Shown here: positions 32,299-41,004 of the stretch, piece by piece | Layout: each line of letters starts with the position of its first letter | Numbering within the stretch: position 1 is the stretch's first letter | NCBI GenBank assembly: GCA_039028975.1 | Contig: JBCCHB010000104.1 | Span: 1-60,392 of the forward strand | Length of the DNA: 60,392 nucleotides | Direction of reading: 5' to 3' | Origin: JAHBNG01 sp039028975 | Lineage (GTDB): Bacteria; Chloroflexota; Anaerolineae; Caldilineales; Caldilineaceae | The notes under the pieces: model-generated | What the model was told of the DNA's origin: nothing | Databases searched by the model: none | The model's input: only the letters and a program-made list of their open reading frames with translations | Made by a program: the position numbers and the translations under genes

Positions 32299-33357
32299 TT
32301 AATCGAATGCCACCTGGTATCGTGGATTCCCAGCAATCTCAACGGCTTGACCACTCTCAATAGAGTCGATGGCGGCGCTGAGCATGGCGAAAACCTTGAG
32401 GTTTTTGCGTCCACTAAAGGGCGGTTCCTCACCTTGCGCTCCTTTGCCAATGGTCACGTATTTGTACCAGACATCAAAAAAGGGAGCAAAGGGTTTAACA
32501 AGTGGCACAGCGGCATCAATCTTCACATCATCAAAATCACCCAGAGCAGGTGCAAATTGATAGCTCATCTGATCTTTGGACATGTGGAGACCATGGCATC
32601 GTAGCACCCCTTTTGTCCCCTCAATGCGAAATTCATACATGCTGGATTGTGCCGAAAAACCACCATGATAGCCCATGTGCAGCCCGTTACTAAAGCGTAT
32701 CAATGCATTGACCATGCATGGTCCAACGTAGGGTGACCAGGAGGGGATAAAGCCATCACAGGAGATCCACTCGGGCTCATACCCAGGGAAAACTGCCAAG
32801 AAGGAGTCGAAGTGATGACACGAGGTTTCGTATAGGGCTGGCTGAAGCATCTTGGCCAGATTAAGTGCTTTGGGACGAGGTTTGCTATTCATGAACCAAG
32901 CGCCTTCTGGTTTACCTAGCTGACCGGAGCAGATAAATTGGGCCACAGCCTGATAGTGCCGATTATATCGCATCTGCTGGCCTACACTCAGAGTCAATCC
33001 GCTCTCGTCGGCTAATCGAACCAAATCAACTGCTTCCTCAAAGTTGTTGGTAATCGGTTTCGCTACAAGTACATGAGCACCAGCCTGTAGGATCGTCTTG
33101 GTCTGCTCATAATGCAGATCGGATGGTGTGTTGATGAGGACGGCATCTGGACCTAGTTTAGCTAGGGCTTCCCCTAGATCTTTGAAGGTAGCTTCTCTTG
33201 GGATACCCAGCTTTTCCTGTGCATTGGCTAGGGCATCATCACGTATATCAACGATACCAGCCGTCTCATACCACGGCTTCTCCACTAAGAGAGATGCCAT
33301 GTGATTGCTAACCCCGCCCCACCCTACAATGAGGCAGCGAATGTTCTTCCCAGCCAT
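32299..33357 (-). CDS. Gfo/Idh/MocA family oxidoreductase
   Basis: 352 aa. Rossmann start CLIVGWGGVSNHMAS, NAD-binding VLINTPSDLHYEQT and the family motif HVLVAKPITNNFEEAV (AKP in place of EKP), then SVGQQMRYNRHYQA and the C-terminal mixed sheet. These enzymes oxidise or reduce hydroxyls of sugars, cyclitols or sugar acids with NAD(P). It is divergent from the importer operon, with a shared 270-nt control region, and probably acts on a substrate brought in by that importer. Confidence 0.88.
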   Translation of the reverse strand: MAGKNIRCLIVGWGGVSNHMASLLVEKPWYETAGIVDIRDDALANAQEKLGIPREATFKDLGEALAKLGPDAVLINTPSDLHYEQTKTILQAGAHVLVAKPITNNFEEAVDLVRLADESGLTLSVGQQMRYNRHYQAVAQFICSGQLGKPEGAWFMNSKPRPKALNLAKMLQPALYETSCHHFDSFLAVFPGYEPEWISCDGFIPSWSPYVGPCMVNALIRFSNGLHMGYHGGFSAQSSMYEFRIEGTKGVLRCHGLHMSKDQMSYQFAPALGDFDDVKIDAAVPLVKPFAPFFDVWYKYVTIGKGAQGEEPPFSGRKNLKVFAMLSAAIDSIESGQAVEIAGNPRYQVAFD

Positions 33358-33391
33358 GAATGACTCCTCTTTTCCATACTATTTTTCTTGT

Positions 33392-33420
33392 TTGACACCT
33401 ACACATTCATTTGCTATCCT
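33392..33420 (+). promoter_or_regulatory. Strong promoter of the importer operon
   Basis: TTGACA (33392-33397), 17-nt spacer, TATCCT (33415-33420). It points to the substrate-binding protein gene and implies a leader of about 200 nt, long enough for post-transcriptional control. Confidence 0.6.
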
Positions 33421-33629
33421 AGAGTAGACTCCTAATATGTAAGAAATTGTATAAGATAGATGCTTGTCATTTATTATAGTGCCTGAATCCCAAAGTGACA
33501 ATCACTATCGATCTGGCTCTCCCCCCAGCGCAACCAATCCTTGCCCGTTTGTATAAACACGTCGTTACTGTAAACAAGCTGACGACCCAATTAGTCCAAA
33601 AATTTCTATAACCATTGGAGGAAACTTAA

Positions 33630-35324
33630 ATGATACGTGCTACCAAGTCTTGGCAGTTGTTGTCTTTGCTTTTTGTGATCGTGCTTGTCATATCTGCCTG
33701 TGCCACACCTGCCGCTGCCCCTGCTGAGAGCGACGGCGATAGTGGAGCGGATTCCGGTAGTGGTGAAATGATGGCAGATCTGCCTGACGGTGCTGCAGCG
33801 GAGCAGGTTCTGCGCATTAACACCGGCTCAACAGGCGCATCTAGCTTTTCCTTCTATCCCATGACTGGCGGAGGCGACCATCAGAACTGGATGCCCTTCC
33901 TTTATGTGCCACCTATCTACTTCGATGTTGATTTGAACTTGCAACCAGGCATATTCAACACCTGGGATTCCAACGACGATTCTACCGTTTGGACCTTTAC
34001 CATTGACCCAGCGGCTCGCTGGTCGGACGACACACCTATTACAGCTAACCAGGTGGTAGGCACATGGACGCTCATGACCGATCCGCTAACTGAGATGGGA
34101 CGCATTCCCCAATACATCGGCAACGTGCAGGGTTTTGCAGAAGAGCGCGAAGGCCCCGACGGCACCATCGAAGGCTTCAATATCGTTGATGATAGCACCA
34201 TCGAAGTTTCGCTGGTCAATCCAGACGCTATTTTCCACTGGCGCATCGCCACGACTCATATGAATCCTATCAAGGTGGAACAAGTAGAAGCCAACCCTGA
34301 TTCTTTCTGGCTCCCAGAAAACGAACCAGCCGTTAGTGGCCCCTACATGTTAGAGAGCTACGACCCCGATCTGCAAACCGCTACATTGGTTCCTAATCCC
34401 AATTGGTGGATGGATGAAGGCCCCTACCTTGAGCGTATCGAATTCATCTTCCAACCTGAACCAGATACCATGGCCGTCATGCTCCAAAATGACCAGGCTG
34501 ACGCCAATATGACGGGTATTCCCTATGCCATGAATGAGCAATTCCCTGATTTCTTCCGTCCCGTCAAAGCCTTTGGCTTTAATTCTTTCTGGTTGGCTTC
34601 TACGGTAGAGCCAACGGATGACGTCAATGTACGTAAGGCTCTTGCCCTCTCTGTTGATGGTGACGCCATCTTCCAAGCCGCTTTCCCTGAAGGCAATGGA
34701 ATTCAGGCCAATCAGGTGCTCGATCCAGATCTGCCCTGTTTGGAAAGCGAGATGAGTTGGTGGCCCTTTGATGTGGAAGCGGCCAAACAAGCCATTGCCG
34801 ATTCTAAGTATGGTAGTGTTGAAAATCTGCCCAAAATTCGCATTACACCTCGTGGGACGGATGCCACCAATAACCGGGCACTGGAAGCCGTTATGGAGCA
34901 GTGGCGTCAGAATTTGGGCCTGACCAATATCGAGTTCCAGCAGGCTCCCGATGGCTTTGGTGATGATCAAGAGCTGATCAACCTCTCTCGTGATGATGCC
35001 GTTATTCGCTTCCCTGACTCTGCGACCTACATGTGGGTGAGCGCCCACACAGCAGGCCCGATTGCCCGTGGTGACATGATGCGTGGCTACTCCAACCCAG
35101 AGGTTGATTCCCTTTTGGAAGAAGCCCTCTCCCTAGCGGCTGACGATCCAGAGCGTTGTGCATTGGCCTTGGAAGCCCAACGAGTCTTCATGGACGATTA
35201 CCAGTTCCTCTTCATTGGCATTGGTATCCCCACGTTGAATGCACGGGACTATGTCGTTAACTACGAAAAAGGGCCAGACATTGGCGTTATTGCACCGTGG
35301 CGCATCTATATTGCAGAACACTAG
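33630..35324 (+). CDS. ABC importer substrate-binding lipoprotein, family 5 (DppA/OppA type)
   Basis: 564 aa with an excellent ribosome site (GGAGGA). Lipoprotein signal: hydrophobic helix then LVISACATPAA, Cys23 as lipid anchor, followed by a Ser/Asp/Gly-rich tether. The mature part shows family-5 patterns (WTFTIDPAARWSDDTPITAN, VRKALALSVDGDAIFQAAF, YSNPEVDSLLEEAL). It binds the ligand outside and delivers it to the two permeases encoded next. In this setting the ligand may be an oligosaccharide or sugar acid rather than a peptide. Confidence 0.92.
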   Translation: MIRATKSWQLLSLLFVIVLVISACATPAAAPAESDGDSGADSGSGEMMADLPDGAAAEQVLRINTGSTGASSFSFYPMTGGGDHQNWMPFLYVPPIYFDVDLNLQPGIFNTWDSNDDSTVWTFTIDPAARWSDDTPITANQVVGTWTLMTDPLTEMGRIPQYIGNVQGFAEEREGPDGTIEGFNIVDDSTIEVSLVNPDAIFHWRIATTHMNPIKVEQVEANPDSFWLPENEPAVSGPYMLESYDPDLQTATLVPNPNWWMDEGPYLERIEFIFQPEPDTMAVMLQNDQADANMTGIPYAMNEQFPDFFRPVKAFGFNSFWLASTVEPTDDVNVRKALALSVDGDAIFQAAFPEGNGIQANQVLDPDLPCLESEMSWWPFDVEAAKQAIADSKYGSVENLPKIRITPRGTDATNNRALEAVMEQWRQNLGLTNIEFQQAPDGFGDDQELINLSRDDAVIRFPDSATYMWVSAHTAGPIARGDMMRGYSNPEVDSLLEEALSLAADDPERCALALEAQRVFMDDYQFLFIGIGIPTLNARDYVVNYEKGPDIGVIAPWRIYIAEH

Positions 35325-35342
35325 GCCGATTGACGATTTAAG

Positions 35343-35396
35343 GATTTTAGATTGACGATTGTTTAGGGGTTAGCCTCAAATCGTCAATCTAAAATC
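35343..35396. repeat. 18-bp perfect inverted repeat between binding protein and permease
   Basis: GATTTTAGATTGACGATT (35343-35360) and its complement at 35379-35396 around an 18-nt loop. A further partial copy, GATTGACGATTT, precedes it. It may dampen readthrough so that the binding protein is made in excess, as is common in ABC operons. Confidence 0.7.
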
Positions 35397-35415
35397 GCCA
35401 ATCACAAATTGACTG

Positions 35416-36363
35416 ATGCTTTCTTACCTATTCTCTCGTATCATCCGATGGACAACAGGGCTGCTATTGGTCCTGTTTGTTTCATATTCCATGCTCTATT
35501 ATGGCGCTGGTGATCCGATCAAGCGGATGTTCCAGGACATGGAGCAGGGTGGGATGGAGGTTGATGAAGTGACGCTTGAGGCGTTACGCGAAAAGTATGG
35601 CCTGAACGATACCTTAGCAGTGCAATTTTCAACGTATTTGCGCAACTTGGCTCGTGGAGAGTTGGGCATGTCGATTCGTGAAAAGCGCTCTGTCACGGAT
35701 ATGGTGATGGCCCGCATCCCGATATCGTTTCAAATTGGTCTAGTTTCCACCCTACTGAGTGTGCTCATTGGTATCCCACTTGGCGTACTGGCATCGCTCT
35801 ACCACAATCGCTGGTTGGACCAATTTATTGTGAGTTCTGGGGTCTTTGTTAACGCAATTCCCATTTTTGTCACTGGTCCAATTTTGATGCTCTTTTTGGT
35901 CGTGGGTTTGGGGATTATGAACGTACCCTTTGGCTGGAAAGGCATCTTCCACTCCCAGGTAATCTTGCCAGTTATTGTATTGGCTTTAGGGCCTTTGCCG
36001 ATTCTAATTCGCCAAACTCGTGCCGCCATGCTCGAAGTGATGGGTGAAGAGTACGTTCGTACTGCCCGTGCCAAAGGAATGCCCGAGCGCTTGGTCATTG
36101 GTCGCCACATGCTGCGTCCCGTTCTAACACCAGTGATTACCTCCGCTGGTCTTATTCTGATTTCCGTTGTCAATGGGGCTATCTTTGTTGAAATCATCTT
36201 TGGCATCCCTGGTTTAGGCCAGTTGACCAAAAAGGGAATCGATACCATTGACTATCCAGTCATAATGGGAACAGCTTTGGTTGGTGCCGTCATTGCCATG
36301 GCGGGGAATCTCCTAGTTGACTTGATCTATCCGCTCCTTGATCCAAGAGTCACTCGACAATAA
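35416..36363 (+). CDS. ABC importer permease, DppB type
   Basis: 315 aa, about six membrane helices. N-terminal GLLLVLFVSYSMLYYGAGDP, a periplasmic loop with LREKYGLNDTLAVQFSTYL, and the coupling EAA motif EEYVRTARAKGMPERLV. Closest in type to DppB/OppB. It pairs with the DppC-type permease 11 nt downstream. No ATPase gene (DppD/DppF type) is found in the window, so the transporter must borrow its ATPases from elsewhere. Confidence 0.92.
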   Translation: MLSYLFSRIIRWTTGLLLVLFVSYSMLYYGAGDPIKRMFQDMEQGGMEVDEVTLEALREKYGLNDTLAVQFSTYLRNLARGELGMSIREKRSVTDMVMARIPISFQIGLVSTLLSVLIGIPLGVLASLYHNRWLDQFIVSSGVFVNAIPIFVTGPILMLFLVVGLGIMNVPFGWKGIFHSQVILPVIVLALGPLPILIRQTRAAMLEVMGEEYVRTARAKGMPERLVIGRHMLRPVLTPVITSAGLILISVVNGAIFVEIIFGIPGLGQLTKKGIDTIDYPVIMGTALVGAVIAMAGNLLVDLIYPLLDPRVTRQ

Positions 36364-36374
36364 GCCAACAAACG

Positions 36375-37352
36375 ATGTCTGCCACCACTCAAGCTACCTC
36401 TCGCCTAAATTTACAAACGGACGGTGCTCTACCGGTACGCAGCCTCTGGAGGGATGCTTGGTATCGTTTCCTGAAGAACAAATTGGCCATTATGGGTCTG
36501 GTCATCATTTTGGTCTTTTTTGTGCTTGCTGCTTTTGGTCCGACTTTGGCACCTTATGACTTTCTGGATCAACAGCTTGACCAACAACTAGAGTCCCCAT
36601 CAATGAGTCACTGGCTGGGTACCGATGATCTGGGACGTGATATCTTTAGCCGTCTCTTATATGGTGCACGTACGGCTGCACTTGTTGCAGTGATCTCGAC
36701 GGCTATTAGCCTAATTATCGGCGTTGTGGTTGGGGCCACAGCGGGGTATGTTCGGGGTCGTACAGATGAATTTTTGATGTGGTTAACGGATGTAACCATG
36801 TCCGTACCAGGGTTGTTGTTGGCTATGGTGATCAATTCGGCACTGAAACGCCCGATTGTTAACTGGATGGATGTGATGTATCAGCAGACGAAAAACCCCA
36901 TCTACCTCAACACCTTATGGATTGATCTGCTGTTGCTCTTTGGCGTATTGGCACTCATTAGCTGGCCCGGTTTTGCCCGCTTGATACGGGGGCAAGTATT
37001 GAGCATTGGCAATACAACCTACGTGGAAGCTGCCCGCTCTGTTGGTGCCTCAGCTCCCCGAATTCTGGCTCGGCACGTTGTGCCAAACTCTATGGGGCCA
37101 TTGATTGTGGCTGTAACGGCTGGCATGGGCGCGGCGGTGGTTGCCGAGGTTGCGTTGAGTTGGCTAGGCCTGGGCATTCAACCACCCAATCCAAGTTGGG
37201 GAATTATGCTTAGCAATAGCCAAACTTGGTGGCGTACTTATCCTCATTTTCTGGTTGCGCCGGCCATCACAATTGGCATTATTTCCATTGCCTTTACCTT
37301 CTTTGGGGACGGGTTAAATGATGCCTTAAACCCGCGTTTGCAGCAGAAATGA
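36375..37352 (+). CDS. ABC importer permease, DppC type
   Basis: 325 aa. An N-terminal extension with the DppC signature (LAPYDFLDQ, HWLGTDDLGRDIFSRLLYGA), about six helices, the EAA loop TYVEAARSVGASAPRILARH, and the C-terminal TFFGDGLNDALNPR. It completes the membrane part of the importer. The stop codon overlaps the next start (ATGA), so the nucleotidyltransferase is translationally coupled. Confidence 0.92.
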   Translation: MSATTQATSRLNLQTDGALPVRSLWRDAWYRFLKNKLAIMGLVIILVFFVLAAFGPTLAPYDFLDQQLDQQLESPSMSHWLGTDDLGRDIFSRLLYGARTAALVAVISTAISLIIGVVVGATAGYVRGRTDEFLMWLTDVTMSVPGLLLAMVINSALKRPIVNWMDVMYQQTKNPIYLNTLWIDLLLLFGVLALISWPGFARLIRGQVLSIGNTTYVEAARSVGASAPRILARHVVPNSMGPLIVAVTAGMGAAVVAEVALSWLGLGIQPPNPSWGIMLSNSQTWWRTYPHFLVAPAITIGIISIAFTFFGDGLNDALNPRLQQK

Positions 37353-38146
37353 TGATGGAGCCATACGGCGATACGTTTCAAACGGCACCGAGTATAGATG
37401 TCTCCGGCATGATTGATGCGGCGCAACCAATTGCCAAGGCTGCCTCAACCATCTATTTGCGCCACACAGAACCCTGGTTCATTGGGTTGCTTGCCCACGG
37501 TTCGGCTGTGAAAGGCGGCTTTATCCCCAACTGTAGCGATATCGATTTTCAGCTTTATCTGGAAGATGGTGCATTTGATGCACCTGGCTACATAAAGTTC
37601 GACATCGCCCAATCTATCCATCTAGAATTAGCCGAGATCGATCCTACCCCATTTCGATACATTCAATGCTATTCGATGACTCGGAACCTTCGGACCGACT
37701 TTGTTGGGCCGATCCCTGGAGCGTACCATGTCATCTATGGCCGCTGCCCCGTTCCGGCTGCTACGGCAGATGAGCTTCGACAGTCGGCCCAAGATGGATT
37801 GAAGCAGCTTAATGCATATGCACCCAACTTGTTGAGCCATGGAGGAGGCCGTTTGGAAAGGCATGTCAGACTACTTTGCACCAAAGTTTGGCCCGTGCTT
37901 TATCAAGTGCTTGTCTTACAACAGGATGATCCAATTGCCACATGGAATTTACCCAAAGAGCAAGCTATGGCTCTACTGCCAGAGTCTTCCGAGATGGCGT
38001 ATGCCATTCAATGCTTTTATCAAGCGGTTCTTCTCTACTACCCATATGAAGCGTCTGTGGACCGCGGGCTATCCGTCATTGAGAGTGGCCTACAATTTTT
38101 GAAGAAAGTCAACATATGGAGTGAAAATAGGCTTAGTTCGTTGTGA
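37349..38146 (+). CDS. Nucleotidyltransferase-fold protein
   Basis: 265 aa. The N-terminal pol-beta type motif is present: GLLAHGSAVKGGFIPNCSDID (Gly-Ser followed by Asp-x-Asp). The C-terminal half is helical and may position the acceptor. Family members add nucleotides to small molecules (including aminoglycosides) or proteins. It overlaps the permease gene by 4 nt, an odd companion for an importer; modification of the imported compound, or simple co-location, are both possible. Confidence 0.75.
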   Translation: MMMEPYGDTFQTAPSIDVSGMIDAAQPIAKAASTIYLRHTEPWFIGLLAHGSAVKGGFIPNCSDIDFQLYLEDGAFDAPGYIKFDIAQSIHLELAEIDPTPFRYIQCYSMTRNLRTDFVGPIPGAYHVIYGRCPVPAATADELRQSAQDGLKQLNAYAPNLLSHGGGRLERHVRLLCTKVWPVLYQVLVLQQDDPIATWNLPKEQAMALLPESSEMAYAIQCFYQAVLLYYPYEASVDRGLSVIESGLQFLKKVNIWSENRLSSL

Positions 38147-38190
38147 AAACTTAGCGATGAGAATAGGTGAATCAAACAAGGGGATGACGG

Positions 38191-39066
38191 ATGAGTTTTG
38201 TTGCCAAAAAGCACGTTAGTCACAACCAGTTTGGCTACATGATTGTTGACGAATCAACTGGTCAATGTTTGGGTGGATTCGGTGCCAACTACTATCGCCC
38301 TTGGGTCTTTCCCCTCTATACGCCCAACGGGTTAACTGTTCTGCAAGAATTTCCATATGATCACCCCTTCCACACGGCGATGTGGGTGGCCCAAGGTCCG
38401 ATATGCCATAATGGTAACGAATCTCATTTCTGGCCCTCACCACCTATGCGAATCGCCGATGAGCCGCTCTTTGAAAATATGGGCCGTATGGATGTCGGTG
38501 ATCCTGAAATTATCGCACTGGAGCAGGGTATTCGCTTTCGGCTCAATAGTATCTGGCGGGATAAGAACGGAGAAGCTGTGTTGGACGAGGAACGAACGGT
38601 CGAACTGCTTTCCAGCAACGAAGGAACAGTCTGTAACATGTGGAGCAAGAAGACGGCTTCCTATGGGGCCCTGGAATATCGTCAATCCAAATTTGGCAGC
38701 GTCGGTGTTCGGGTAGAGCCACGTCTCCTACCCGAATTGGGAGGCGTTGTGTTGGCCAGTGATGGGCGACGAGGCACGGCTGAGGTGGCCATTGATCAGG
38801 AGTGTACGTACGTTGCCTATGAAAATAGTCTGCCCTCTGGGGAACGCTTTGGTCTCCTAATGACGATTTTGGACAGGGAAACAGAGCAGGCAGGAATCAA
38901 AACCGGGCCTTGGTTTGTGCGCGATTATGGGCTGGCCGCCTACAATGCCACTCGTCATGAATCCATATACAGCAATATGGGTGAATCATGGACAATCGGG
39001 CTACGTGTCGCGGCCTATGACGGCTCGATGAATAACCACCGCGCTGACTCCATCATGGCTCTCTGA
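38191..39066 (+). CDS. DUF6807 (PmoA-like) family protein
   Basis: 291 aa. The family core is recognisable: YRPWVFPLYTPNGLTVLQEF, DHPFHTAMWVAQG, FWPSPP and a C-terminal beta-rich part with FGLLMTILD. The family name derives from PmoA only by domain naming; members sit in sugar-catabolic clusters beside Gfo/Idh/MocA oxidoreductases, as here, and have a galactose-mutarotase-like beta-sandwich in predictions. Enzymatic activity is not established. Confidence 0.78.
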   Translation: MSFVAKKHVSHNQFGYMIVDESTGQCLGGFGANYYRPWVFPLYTPNGLTVLQEFPYDHPFHTAMWVAQGPICHNGNESHFWPSPPMRIADEPLFENMGRMDVGDPEIIALEQGIRFRLNSIWRDKNGEAVLDEERTVELLSSNEGTVCNMWSKKTASYGALEYRQSKFGSVGVRVEPRLLPELGGVVLASDGRRGTAEVAIDQECTYVAYENSLPSGERFGLLMTILDRETEQAGIKTGPWFVRDYGLAAYNATRHESIYSNMGESWTIGLRVAAYDGSMNNHRADSIMAL

Positions 39067-39111
39067 ATAACATCACGATTGACTTGACAAATACCAACCA
39101 CCGACTACCTT

Positions 39112-40089
39112 ATGCTATCAATTGATTGTCAAAGCCACGTTTTCCCTCAAGAATATGCCGAATTGCTGACCCGAAACAAGGGACGTCTTCAAACAAGTGG
39201 CGGCGGCGGCATTTATACCATCAACTATTGGGATGTCCAACGCTTTCGTTTGGATCTGGAACTCTACTCCATCGAGCGGAAGCTGGCGGCTATGGACGCT
39301 GCCGGTATTGACATGAGCGTATTGAGCGTCAACATCCCTAGCCCTGAATTGTTGGATCCTGAGTTGGCTCTACAAGGCGCTCAAATTTGCAATAACTTTT
39401 TGGCTGAAATATGCCAGAAGTATCCAGAGCGATTTGTTGCCATTGCCTCGCTGGCCCTATCGGATGTTGCGAGTGCAATTACGGAGCTAGATCGAGCTAT
39501 TGACGAATTGGATCTGCGAGGTGTATTCCTGGTCTCCAATATCAACGATCATCCATTGGATGCCCCCCAATTTGAGCCATTTTATGCTCATGTGGCTGCA
39601 CGGAATATTCCGCTCGTACTCCATCCAACCGTGGCTTCTTGGCAGGGCTCGATCCAGAGCCATTCCATGATTCCCATGATGGGTTTTATGATCGATACCT
39701 CCTTTGGCATGATGCAGCTTCTCTTGGGCGGTGTGCTGGAAAGACACCCTACGTTGAAGGTGGTCCATCCCCATACCGGTGGCGTGGTTCCCTACCTCAT
39801 GGGCCGCATTCAGGAGCAGACCGAAGTTAAGGGGCGAGGGCGGGACAATATTACAAAGCCGCCCATGGACTACTATGAGAATGTCTATCAGGATCTGGTT
39901 TCGCCTTCAGCCCAGGCTATACGGTACGCTGTCGAATTTTCTAGACCCGATCGACTTCTCTTTGGTAGCGATCACCCATGGGTTTCGATTGAGACTATAT
40001 TGGATCCTGTTAGGGAATTGGATATTCCACAAGAGGTGCGCTCGATGATTATGGGGCAGAATGCAAGTAGGTTATTTGGGATTGAGTAA
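39112..40089 (+). CDS. Amidohydrolase (ACMSD-like, amidohydro_2)
   Basis: 325 aa TIM-barrel metal enzyme. Start MLSIDCQSHVFPQEYAELL, where the usual first His of the HxH pair is Gln; later ligands are His in PLVLHPTVAS and KVVHPHTGG and the Asp in LFGSDHPWVS. Members hydrolyse or decarboxylate small acids and lactones. In this cluster it may open a lactone or remove a carboxylate from the sugar-acid substrate. Complete in length. Confidence 0.85.
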   Translation: MLSIDCQSHVFPQEYAELLTRNKGRLQTSGGGGIYTINYWDVQRFRLDLELYSIERKLAAMDAAGIDMSVLSVNIPSPELLDPELALQGAQICNNFLAEICQKYPERFVAIASLALSDVASAITELDRAIDELDLRGVFLVSNINDHPLDAPQFEPFYAHVAARNIPLVLHPTVASWQGSIQSHSMIPMMGFMIDTSFGMMQLLLGGVLERHPTLKVVHPHTGGVVPYLMGRIQEQTEVKGRGRDNITKPPMDYYENVYQDLVSPSAQAIRYAVEFSRPDRLLFGSDHPWVSIETILDPVRELDIPQEVRSMIMGQNASRLFGIE

Positions 40090-40527
40090 GGACTCTTCAA
40101 TATATCTACAAGGATCAAAGAGATGCACTCAGGCATACTGATGCACGCGAAGGCACACGGGGTTCTCTGAAATTCGGTGCAACTTTATGGATAGCTGTTT
40201 TTCTGGCTCCGCCTTAGCATCTTGCTCCTTTATGCGATATAATGATGAATATCTAACGGCCACAACTCGTTGGGCATCCCCTGATTAACCATAGTGGATA
40301 AACCAAATCACATGTACCGATCGCAATTTATCATTTCTGTGAAGAGTGAGATGCACAGGGGCCGGACCATAAACAATCCACACTATTTTTCCCCGTGCGT
40401 TGCACTTAGTGCGGCCTCATATAGAGAAATGCGAAGTAAATGATTGCGCATCCGATTTGTCAGCCAACAAACTATCAATAAGTACGTACCCCGTTCACTT
40501 CTTAGGAACGACATAAGGAGAATTCCC
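40090..40527. other. Gene-free stretch, nothing recognised
   Basis: Both strands lack a convincing frame. A TATAAT box near 40239 has no -35. The long frame that starts at 40444 joins the next gene but lacks a ribosome site there, whereas the ATG at 40528 has one. Confidence 0.4.
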
Positions 40528-40947
40528 ATGGCTTCGATTGAAAACCCTCAATTAATGATCGTACCCGACGATGATACCAAAACAGCTCTCGTCAAAGTTT
40601 CATGCAGGGTCAATTTTACTGATGAAGAGATGCAGGTGATCAAGGAAAATCCGGAGCGCAAGTATTTTAAACTATTTTGCCTCCTCAAGGGACATGATTT
40701 TGGCAAGGTTGCTTTCTGGGATTCAGACGACTGGATTTACTCTTTCCCCACCATTGTTTTCCCAGATAGTACACCAGAAAAACAAGAAGTTGCCATCTTT
40801 GAGGCCACGTTGGGCTACAGCTTGCTCAATGAGGATGTTATTGGCGTCGATGAAATCTATGCCAAAATTATGCTGACCGGTTTCCGGCCATTTAGTGACA
40901 GCACAACTACCAGAACTGACATTGTACGCTATGAGTTTGGTGGCTAA
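40528..40947 (+). CDS. Hypothetical beta-rich cytosolic protein
   Basis: 139 aa from the ATG at 40528 with a strong ribosome site (AAGGAG). No signal peptide or membrane helix. Alternating hydrophobic strands (TALVKVSCRVNF, AFWDSDDWIYSFPTIVF) and many aromatic residues suggest a small beta-sandwich. No known family recognised. It may be co-transcribed with the tartrate dehydratase-like gene 57 nt downstream. Confidence 0.65.
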   Translation: MASIENPQLMIVPDDDTKTALVKVSCRVNFTDEEMQVIKENPERKYFKLFCLLKGHDFGKVAFWDSDDWIYSFPTIVFPDSTPEKQEVAIFEATLGYSLLNEDVIGVDEIYAKIMLTGFRPFSDSTTTRTDIVRYEFGG

Positions 40948-41004
40948 GCTCGAACCAACCCATGCAAATCCCCTCTTGGGATCATTCCTGGGGAGATCAT
41001 TCCT

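Noticed and set aside
34350..35048. 232-codon minus-strand frame inside the substrate-binding protein gene
   Set aside because: Shadow of a well-supported gene; no family resemblance and no ribosome site.
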